A DNA stretch of 64,000 nucleotides from NCBI GenBank assembly GCA_022747635.1, contig JAKTNV010000009.1:508501-572500 (forward strand). Direction: 5' to 3'. The position numbers were made by a program, and so were the translations under genes. Origin of the DNA: Hetaerina americana. Its lineage: Eukaryota > Arthropoda > Insecta > Odonata > Calopterygidae. The first letter of the stretch is position 1; each line of letters opens with the position of its first letter. Under the pieces are notes generated by a model. That model worked only from the letters and a program-made list of their open reading frames with translations, did not search any database and was not told the origin of the DNA. Below, piece after piece: positions 56,489-64,000 of this stretch.

Positions 56489-57241
56489 AAGAATATTTTA
56501 CAAAACGGGCTGCCCGGCGTTGAACATTCTCAATTTCCCGAATGAGGTTTTTTTAACTCGGATCCCACACGCTACATGCGTATTCTAAATGAGACCTTAC
56601 AAAAGCGTGGTAACAACGTTCCTTGACCTTCGAGTCACTTTTGCCGACAATGCGTCTAATGAATCCCAATTTTTTATATGCTTGACCGCAGACTTTACGT
56701 ATGTGAGTCCCCCAAGTTGTCTTTTGTTAATGTAACACCTAGGTATTTTACCGTATCTACTACTGCTGGGTCACCTCCAGCTAATTTGTAAGCAAATCCC
56801 ATTGATCTTTTAAAGAAATTTACCACCGAACATTTTTATAATTTAGTGTTAATCCCCAGTTAGAACACCATTCAGTAATGCAATCTAAATCCTGCGCTAG
56901 AATAAAACGATCCTCATCCCCAGATATCTTCCGATAGATCACCTCTCTCACCCGATAGAAGTAAATTTCACATTCTTGCTTGTTGTGTCCTGGCTTGCGT
57001 GTTTTAGGATGGCTTTCGTGCTGTATCCTGGGGTTCAGTTTTTTGTTGTTTGGCGGTGTATGTGTTTGCATGAGTATTGGATGGAGGGAGTTTTGCATGA
57101 GTGTGTGCGCTGCTGGGGTGTAATTTTCCGTGTTGTTTTTTGCATGTGGTATTTTTCGTTTTTACGGTTGGTGACCTAACACCCCCCGCCACACGCCCTT
57201 GCGGCGGCTTGTGGGGTATTATGTAGATGTAGATGTAGATG
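56489..57241 (+). mobile_element. Second family B insertion with inverted 5' segment
   Basis: The right part (56966-57241) is a plus-strand B 3' UTR, hairpin and tail. The left part (56489-56965) is reversed B RT sequence from further upstream in the element, with one small internal jump near 56940. An inverted upstream piece joined to a direct 3' piece is the pattern produced by twin priming. It starts immediately after the hexamer tail of the full-length B. Confidence 0.72.
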
Positions 57242-57244
57242 TAC

Positions 57245-57618
57245 ACGACGGAAACCCAAATCATTAAGCACAATGTTTTGGGCGGATCCATAGGCAATGT
57301 TCAAGTCCTCCGCTATTTCTCTGATGGTTAATTTGCGGTTATTGACCAACATTTCTTTTACTTTATCAATTTTTTCACCGACTTTCGATGTCGATGGTCT
57401 GCCACTGCGTTCATCATCTTTGATTGACTCACGACCACTTCTGAACCGCTCGTGCCACTGGTAAACGACCGTTTTTTTAGAAAATCGTTGCCGAAACACT
57501 TTTCCAACATTTCCAACGTCCGCGCGCCACTAAATCCGTTTTTTACGCAAAATTTAATACAAGTTCGTTGTTGCAAATTTAAATCCATTTCTGCAATTGT
57601 AAAAAATCGCCAACACAC
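57245..57618 (-). pseudogene. mariner transposase, N-terminal helix-turn-helix half
   Basis: The reverse frames contain MDLNLQQRTCIKFCVKNG at the start, the second HTH TIREIAEDLNIAYGSAQNI and LGFRRV at the break. A shift in the run of T at 57473-57479 splits it into two frames. The missing continuation (VAAKLVPKDLNF) is at 51427 and below, across the inserted block, with TAC at both edges. Confidence 0.85.
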
Positions 57619-57793
57619 ACAGAGTTAGATGTACTCTTGGCTACGTAACTTTTGCAAATGTCAAGTTATGACACTAAGATTTAAAGGGAATATCAACAAC
57701 AGATGTACCAATTTAACAAAAAAAACAGAACTCAAATCGGAACGATGGGAGCGCCACACGGTGGTTATTCCGGGAACCTTTTGATCAAGGTAG

Positions 57794-58026
57794 TATTCCT
57801 CTCGATTAATAATCTCGTTATTTATATGGCATCACGCCCACCTCTCCCCTTCCTAAATTCATACTGATCTTCCCCTACAACAACAAATAAAGCAAAAGAA
57901 GCTTGGTGGAAGACGCGAGCAAGGATATGGAAAGTGTGTAGGGGAAGGGTGAAATTAGTGCGCTGTATTGCAAACTTAATTCTTTATCGGGAAGTAAGAA
58001 ATGAAGATCTATGCTAACAGTTAGAG
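57794..58026 (-). mobile_element. RTE-like element, segment 4 with 5' inversion
   Basis: 57796-57881 continues segment 3 on the minus strand (it matches 27085-27172). From about 57882 to 58022 the orientation flips: that part is the reverse complement of 27638-27776, which lies upstream in the element. This is a twin-priming type 5' inversion and marks the 5' end of the element. The whole copy therefore spans 37407-58026. Confidence 0.78.
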
Positions 58027-58027
58027 A

Positions 58028-59735
58028 TAATAACAAAACACATAAGGTTAGTGGAAGAGCATGCATTTAAATAGAACTAATTATTTGTTAGACGCTGAGG
58101 ATGGCAAGTGGAATTTTTGCTATTTATAACCCTGCAGTTGCTATCCCGTATTGTCCGTGGGTAGAAGGAGCCCTTGAGTCGGCTAGTTCTGGCATCTATT
58201 TCCCGAATTTTATATGCATGATCCAAGCGACTAATGTATGTAGGAGTACGAATAATTTGCGAGACCTCGGTGCTGAAACATGCGGATCTAAATTTATTTA
58301 ATAATTTCAATCTTGCATTGAATCGTCTCTCAGCCAATGATTCCCACCCAAAATCCATGAGCATTTCGGTGACGCTTTGCGTTTTATCGTAGGAATTTTT
58401 TACAAAACGGGCTGCCCGGCGTTGAACCTTCTCAATTTCCCGAATGAGACCTTTTTCACTCGGATCCCACACGCTGCATGCGTATTCTAAATGAGGCCTT
58501 ACAAGAGCGTGGTAACAACGTTCCTTGACCTTCGAGTCACTTTTGCCGACAATGCGTCTAATGAATCCCAATTTTTTATATGCTTGACCGCAGACTTTAC
58601 GTATGTGAGTCCCCCAAGTTAAGTCTTTAGTGAATGTGACACCTAGGTATTTTACCGTATCAACTACTGCTAGGTCACCTCCAGCTAATTTGTAAGCAAA
58701 TCCCAACAACAACGTTCCTTGACCTTCGAGTCACTTTTGCCGACAATGCGTCTAATGAATCCCAATTTTTTATATGCTTGAACGCAGACTTTACGTGTGT
58801 GAGTGCTCCCGATAGATCACTGTGCCATCCGCGGACATCCTAATCTTACTTTTCACTTCGCGGTTCAAATCGTTAACAAAAATAAAGAAAAGCAACGGAT
58901 CACACTTCCCTGAGGTACACCCGACGTGACTCGAACGCTGCCGGAACTAGCGCCATCAAGGACTACCCTGGGTGTAATTTTCCGTGTTGTTTTTTTGCAT
59001 GTGGTATTTTTCCTTTTTACGGTTGGTAACCTAACACCCCCCACCACACGCCCTTGCGGCTGCTTGCGGGGTATTATGTAGATGTAGATACCCTCTGTTC
59101 CCGCTCTGAAAGAAAATCTTTAGCCCAACTTATGGCGCCCTTGTTTATACCCGCGATCTTTAAATTAAGAATGAGTTTACCATGTGGGACCTTATCAAAT
59201 GCCTTTTGAAAATCTTAGAAGATCGCATCCACTTGCCTACCTCTCTCACCCGATAAAAGTAAATCATGTGTAAATAATCCTAATTGGGTTTCGCAGGACC
59301 GGGTTTTCCTGAATCCGTGTTGATTGTCACTTAAAAAGTTAATATTGTCAAGGTGTCTCATTATTGAACTGACAATTATGTGCTCTAAGATTTTGCAACA
59401 GATAGAAGTGAGAGATATAGGTCTGTAAGTAGGGATATGGGTATAGTCTATAGGTATGGTCTATAGGTAGGGATTTGTTAAATATAAATTCAAGGTACGG
59501 GGCAATGTTTGGAGCTAAATGTTTTATCACCCTAGCTGGTATATTTTTGGGACCCGGGGATTTGTTGGGTTTAATCTCATTAAGCAATTTTAGAACTCCT
59601 TGTTGGTCCACTTATTTTTTCCATGGGTGGAGTATGTATTGTTTCTTGGAGATATGCGGTGGCAACATCATTCGAGAAAACGCTTTCGAAGAATGAATTT
59701 AGGATGTTAGCTTTACCCTCGCTCTCCGTATGAAT
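58028..59735 (-). mobile_element. Rearranged family B copy (RT region), tail missing
   Basis: Reversed B starting inside the 3' UTR without hairpin or tail. ORF2 C-terminal is open at 58077-58712. At 58705-58803 a segment of about 100 bp is repeated, then the sequence jumps ahead to the FADD region, which reads SADG. A 120-bp stub is nested at 58970-59089, and a filler with a small deletion lies near 59430-59466. It ends at about 59735 against a plus-strand B. Confidence 0.85.
58970..59089 (+). repeat. 120-bp family B 3' stub with 6-bp target duplication
   Basis: Contains only about 75 bp of 3' UTR, the hairpin and a TAGATG tail. TACCCT occurs at 58964-58969 and 59089-59094, and removing the stub restores the B sequence exactly. 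It is the cleanest stub insertion in the window. Confidence 0.88.
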
Positions 59736-60310
59736 TATATTGCGAAAAGACAATTATGGGACACATATAGATCCTCTAAAATTGAAACCAAAAAACAATT
59801 ACGTAGCGCCTTACTGGAATTTAAACGCAAAGTACTTTGCGAGCACTTGGACACTGACCCCAAAGCTTTCTGGTCATATGTTAGGGAAGTAAATGGGAGT
59901 AAACAAACCGTGGCTTGCTTAAGGGATTGTAGCAATGTAATTCATACAGACAGCGAGGTTAAAGCAAACATCTTAAATTCATTCTTCCAAAGCGTTTTCT
60001 CGAATGATGTTGCCACCGCATATCTCCAAGAAACAATACATACTCCACCCATGGAAAAAATAACAGTGGACCAACAAGGAATTCTAAAATTACTTAATGA
60101 GATTAAACCCAACAAATCCCCGGGTCCCGAAAATATACCAGCTAGGGTGATAAAACATTTAGCTCCAAACATTGCCCCGTACCTTGAATTTATATTTAAC
60201 AAATCCCTCACAGAGTGCAAAGTACCTAAGATTTGGAAAGCCGCGCAAATAACGCCTATTTTTAAAAGTGGTGACAGGGAGGATCCCAGTAATTACAGAC
60301 CTATATCTCT
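59736..60310 (+). pseudogene. Family B ORF2 middle fragment
   Basis: Plus-strand B from the region between endonuclease and RT to NYRPIS (open at 59730-60310). It is cut at the right by the tail of a reversed B (60311). At the left it meets the reversed B copy, forming a partial inverted duplication, since both carry the NKSPGPENIPAR region. Confidence 0.87.
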
Positions 60311-61515
60311 ACATCTACATCTACATCTACATAATACCCCGCAAGCCGCCGCAAGGGCGTGTGGCGGGGGGTGTTAGGTCACCAACCGTAAAAAAGAAAA
60401 ATACCACATGCAAAAAAACAACACGGAAAATTACACCCACAGCAGCGCACACACTCATGCAAAAATCCCTTCATCCAATACTCATGCAAACACATATACC
60501 GCAAAACAACTAAAAAACTGCACCCCATGATGCGGCACGAAAGCCATCCTACAACACGGAAGCCAGGACACAACAAGCAAGAAATTGAAACACCACATGA
60601 AAATGCACCAAAAAACACTCTGCCCCCAAAGAGTCTTTAAAAGGCAGGGAATGCGACCCAACGTTGCAGGTAGCAGGAATTTCCCCCCGCGGAGAGGGAC
60701 GAGGGATTGAAAGGGAAACTTAAAAACAGATGAACAGAACATGAATGAGGTCATTCGGGAAGAATGTGTTAATATAACAAAACACATAAGGTTAGTGGAA
60801 GAGCATGCATTTAAATACAACTAATTATTTTTTAGACGCTGAGGGTGGCAAGTGGAATTTTTTCTATCTATAACCCTGCAGTTGCTATCCCGTATTGTCC
60901 GTGGGAAGAAGGAGTCCTTGAGTCGGCTAGTTCTGGCATCTATTTCCCGAATTTTATATGCATGATCCAAGCGACCAATGTATGTAGGAGTACGAATAAT
61001 TTGCGAGACCTCGGTGCTGAAACATGCGGATCTAAATTTATTTAATAATTTCAATCTTGCATTGAATCGTCTCTCAGCCAATGATTCCCACCCCAAATCC
61101 ATGAGCATTTCGGTGACGCTTTGCGTTTTATCGTAGGAATTTTTTACAAAACGGGCTGCCCGGCGTTGAACCTTCTCAATTTCCCGAATGAGGCCTTTTT
61201 CACTCGGATCCCACACGCTGCATGCGTATTCTAAATGAGGCCTTACAAGAGCGTGGTAACAACGTTCCTTGACCTTCGAGTCACTTTTGCCGACAATGCG
61301 ACTAATGAATCCCAATTTTTTATATGCTTGACCGCAGACTTTACGTATGTGAGTCCCCCAAGTTAAGTCTTTTGTGAATGTGACACCTAGGTATTTCACC
61401 GTATCAACTACTGCTAGGTCACCTCCAGCTAATTTGTAAGCAAATCCCGTTGATCTTTTAAAGAAATTTACCACTGAACATTTATTAAAAAATTAGGGTC
61501 AATCCCCAGTTAGAA
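60311..61515 (-). mobile_element. Family B copy, 5'-truncated
   Basis: Reversed B with (ATCTAC)n tail (60311-60330), hairpin, full 3' UTR, and ORF2 C-terminal region open at 60821-61474 (from CSVVNFFKR to the element C-terminus). It ends at about 61515 against Penelope-like sequence. FADD is not included. Confidence 0.9.
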
Positions 61516-61769
61516 AGGAGATAGCTTCAAGCGTCACTTTGTGGAAACGATACATATTGCAAAGGAAACACTTGGTTTGTAGGCCAGTAGTTTCAAACGT
61601 TACAGCCCCGAACCATCTCCTAGCTAGGAAACTCAATGACATCTTTAGGCAGCACTCCAAATTCTCCCCCAAACATGGGGTAGTCAACTCCTCAGATTTA
61701 GCCAACCGTTTATCCTCAGTGGTCCTCCCTCCTAAATGCATCCTGGTTTCCTTTGACGTGGTGAATCTT
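61516..61769 (+). pseudogene. Penelope-like reverse transcriptase fragment
   Basis: The frame at 61539-61769 contains CRPVVSNVTAPNHLLARKLN and ILVSFDVVNL, the first RT motifs of Penelope-like elements (RPIVS and the SFDV aspartate). It stops at the tail of the reversed A element at 61770. The remaining RT and GIY-YIG parts are not adjacent. Confidence 0.75.
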
Positions 61770-64000
61770 CATCTACATCTACATCTACTCAATACCCCGC
61801 AAGCCGCCGCAAGGGCGTGTGGCGGGGGGTGCTAGGACACCACCCATAATTTAGAAAAGAAAAATAATTAAAAAAAAAATCGCATGCAATAACGACAAAA
61901 TCATATATAAAAAAAAACATGGCATACATTCATGCATGAACACTTACACCCCACACACATGCAAACACTCAAACTACCAACTAACATACACATGTACCTG
62001 AAAGTATACCTAACATCTCTATAGTGTTTAATTTTGTTCCGACTTGTAAATTCAAAGTTTTTAATATTTCTAAAGTGACTTCGGTTTCTTGCTATTATGA
62101 TTACTGATTGTTCGGGGAAAGAATGAGTATTTGTACCTATCTGTCTTGGAATCTATCTCCCTTAGTTTATCTTTGTGGTCTGATCTACCTAAGTAGTGTG
62201 GGGCCATTATAATTCCTTCAGTGTCATATTTAAACTCGTTTGTTCTGAACCTTTCTAAAAGTCTAAGCCTCGCTTGTTCTCTCCGCACTTCAAGTGTTTC
62301 CCAGCCTAAATCCCCTAAGAGACCTGTCACACTTGTGTTTTTATCATAACAATTTTTAACAAATCTAGCGGATTTTCTCTGGACTTTATCTAATTCTTTT
62401 TGCCAAATTTTCTCCCACGGATCCCAAATACTTGCGGCATATTCCAAATGAGGTCTAACTAGAGCAAAATAACACCTCTCTTTAACTTTTTCATTACATT
62501 TCCCCACCACCCGTTTTATGAAGCCAAGTTTCTTTAAAGCTGATCCGCATATTGTCCTGATATGTGCTCCCCATGAAAGGCGTGGTGTTAGAACAACCCC
62601 CAAATATTTAACTTGATTTGCCGTAGTCAATACTGAACCCTCTATTTTGTAGTTTATATCCTGTTCCTCGCTTCCTTTATTCCAAAATTTCAAAACTGCA
62701 CATTTATCTATATTAAGTGTTAATCCCCATTTATTGCACCATCCCGAGATATTGTCTAAGTCTCTAGAGAGTAGCTCGCGATCTAGTTGGCTCCTTATTT
62801 CCCTGTATATCACCGTGTCGTCAGCAAATAACCTTAGATTGCTACTAACGTGTGTACTTAAGTCATTTATGTATATTAATAACAGAAGAGGCCCTATTAC
62901 ACTTCCCTGGGGGACGCCCGAAGTAACATCTCTCTCCGTTGAGCACAACCCATCTATGACTACTATTTGTTTGCGGTTTGACAAGAAGTCCCTAATCCAA
63001 TTAATTATTTTCTCATTGATCCCATAGTATTTAAGTTTGTGTAACAATTTATTGTGTGGGACTTTGTCGAAGGCTTTTTTGAAATCCAGGAATACTGCAT
63101 CGACTTGGGTGTTGTTTTCTCCCGATCTAAGTATATCGTGAATGAAGAGACCAAGTTGTGTTTCGCAAGATCTGCTTTTCCTAAATCCGTGCTGGTTGTG
63201 GATTAGTATTTTCCTACTATTAAGAAATTTCATAATGTTAGTGACAATAACGTGTTCCAATATTTTACAAGAGATCGATGTTAAAGAAATGGGTCGGTAA
63301 TTGGTTGGTTTATCCCTATCGCCGCCTTTATAGATGGGAGTTATATGGGCTAGCTTCCAGTCGCGAGGCACTGAGCCTTCTTCTATCGATTTTAGAAAAA
63401 CAATATGTAAAAATGGGGCAATGTCGTCAGCTAATTCCTTTAATATTCTAGCAGGTATTTCTTCCGGACCAGGTGCCTTGTGTGCTTTGATACTACGGAG
63501 CAGATGTACTATTCCCTGCTTGGTCAGTGTAAGATCGCTCATGTGTTCCCCGGGTGGGTGTGGAGGATCGTTTGGTGCGTTTGTGTTTTTGTTGTAGACG
63601 CTCTGGAAAAAATGGTTTAAAATATTTGCCTTTTTCACGCTATCTGTAATGATTTCTCCATTTTCCGTCTTCAAAGAGTGAACAGTGTGACGTTTACTCT
63701 GTATTTCCCTAACATAGGACCAGAATGACTTTGGATTTTCCTCAAGATATTCGTTTAGCATTTTAGATTTAAAAGAGTGTAGTGCTGTGCGCATAATACT
63801 TTTCGTCTTACTACGACATTCTTTTAGTAGCTGTTTGGTTGTATTCACAAAACTTATATCGTCACTTTTTAAACTCTTTTTGAAATTTGACTGTAGCTTT
63901 CTTTGCCTTCTTAATGCCGATCTGACTTCCCCGTTGTACCATCTAGGTTCCTTACTGTCGCATTTGAGTTTGGACGGGATGTACGTCTTTATTCCTTCGC
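61770..64000 (-). mobile_element. Family A copy running off the right edge
   Basis: Reversed A: (ATCTAC)n tail from 61770, hairpin (about 61794-61827), 3' UTR and ORF2. It is nearly identical to the full-length copy at 496-5328 and inserted in a Penelope-like fragment. The upstream part lies beyond the window. Confidence 0.92.
62070..64000 (-). CDS. Family A ORF2 (RT region), partial at the window edge
   Basis: Continuously open to the right edge. Contains APGPEEIPARI, NYRPISLTS, HGFRKSRSCETQ, DAVFLDFKKAFDKVPH, SGVPQGSVIGPLL and the catalytic FADD, with the C-terminus ending NHNSKKPKSL as in the copy at 5032. With no stops and little divergence from the other intact A copy, it is probably a recent insertion. 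The endonuclease half is outside the window. Confidence 0.9.
   Translation of the reverse strand, partial: EGIKTYIPSKLKCDSKEPRWYNGEVRSALRRQRKLQSNFKKSLKSDDISFVNTTKQLLKECRSKTKSIMRTALHSFKSKMLNEYLEENPKSFWSYVREIQSKRHTVHSLKTENGEIITDSVKKANILNHFFQSVYNKNTNAPNDPPHPPGEHMSDLTLTKQGIVHLLRSIKAHKAPGPEEIPARILKELADDIAPFLHIVFLKSIEEGSVPRDWKLAHITPIYKGGDRDKPTNYRPISLTSISCKILEHVIVTNIMKFLNSRKILIHNQHGFRKSRSCETQLGLFIHDILRSGENNTQVDAVFLDFKKAFDKVPHNKLLHKLKYYGINEKIINWIRDFLSNRKQIVVIDGLCSTERDVTSGVPQGSVIGPLLLLIYINDLSTHVSSNLRLFADDTVIYREIRSQLDRELLSRDLDNISGWCNKWGLTLNIDKCAVLKFWNKGSEEQDINYKIEGSVLTTANQVKYLGVVLTPRLSWGAHIRTICGSALKKLGFIKRVVGKCNEKVKERCYFALVRPHLEYAASIWDPWEKIWQKELDKVQRKSARFVKNCYDKNTSVTGLLGDLGWETLEVRREQARLRLLERFRTNEFKYDTEGIIMAPHYLGRSDHKDKLREIDSKTDRYKYSFFPRTISNHNSKKPKSL

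Larger units (their letters stand above)
50542..57793 (-). mobile_element. mariner-type DNA transposon split by a 5.8 kb insertion
   Basis: The left end CTACCTTGATCAAAA (50542) and the right end are inverted (57764-57793 reads CATTCCGGGAA-like, then TTGATCAAGGTAG), with TA on both sides (50540-50541 and 57794-57795). Removing the insertions at 51428-57241 and 50784-50884 leaves about 1.3 kb, the usual mariner length. The transposase runs on the minus strand and is broken. Confidence 0.88.

Noticed and set aside
59736..60310. The reversed and direct B pieces at 58028-60310 as one twin-primed insertion
   Set aside because: The two pieces overlap in element coordinates (both include the NKSPGPENIPAR region), which twin priming does not predict; two insertions or a fold-back are more likely.
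60311..60335. (ATCTAC)n blocks as telomeric or CRISPR-like repeats
   Set aside because: They are short tails always attached to the element 3' hairpin, with no spacers and no telomere-type TTAGG repeats.

Overview
This window is a eukaryotic, transposon-dominated stretch. No host protein-coding gene, rRNA gene or convincing functional tRNA gene could be recognised. The mix of L2/CR1-like non-LTR retrotransposons, RTE/'craniofacial development protein 2'-like elements, Penelope-like elements, a DD34D mariner and tRNA-derived SINE heads points to a metazoan, most likely an arthropod; the species cannot be told from the sequence. One run of exactly 100 N (48899-48998) is an assembly gap.

Layout. 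1-6945: a minus-strand copy of element family 'B' split by a full-length plus-strand copy of family 'A' (496-5328) and abutting a second B tail. 6946-29350: mostly unique, non-coding sequence carrying old element 3' ends, tRNA-like SINE heads, two Penelope-like remnants (17.7-18.7 kb, 23.2 kb) and two adjoining minus-strand RTE-like copies (25.1-29.0 kb). 29.35-37.4 kb: a B fragment, a SINE between two TA microsatellites, an old A-like copy and a younger A copy. 37.4-58.0 kb: one minus-strand RTE-like element, only about 1.4 kb of real sequence, exploded over about 20.6 kb by nested B and A copies and by a mariner that itself received a 5.8 kb insertion holding a full-length B. 58.0-64.0 kb: fragmented B copies in both orientations, a Penelope RT fragment, and a young A copy running off the right edge.

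How the parts work together. Families A and B have two open reading frames: ORF1 (short coiled coil plus an SGNH/GDSL-esterase-like domain) and ORF2 (APE-type endonuclease plus reverse transcriptase). Their ORF2s differ, but both end in the same GC-rich 3' hairpin followed by a (TAGATG)n tail, which is the likely recognition and priming signal for target-primed reverse transcription. Many insertions are only this 3' end, 55-180 bp long.

The most interesting signal is in family B. ORF1 ends with the slippery heptamer T TTT TTA just before its stop codon. ORF2 lies in the -1 frame, has no ATG for its first roughly 230 codons, and is closed by a stop immediately upstream of the heptamer. All three copies that retain the junction show this, so B probably makes its ORF2 protein by -1 ribosomal frameshifting. 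A second notable signal is a tract of near identity between A and B, covering the proximal 5' UTR and ORF1 N-terminus and flanked on both sides by diverged sequence, which suggests gene conversion or template switching between the families.
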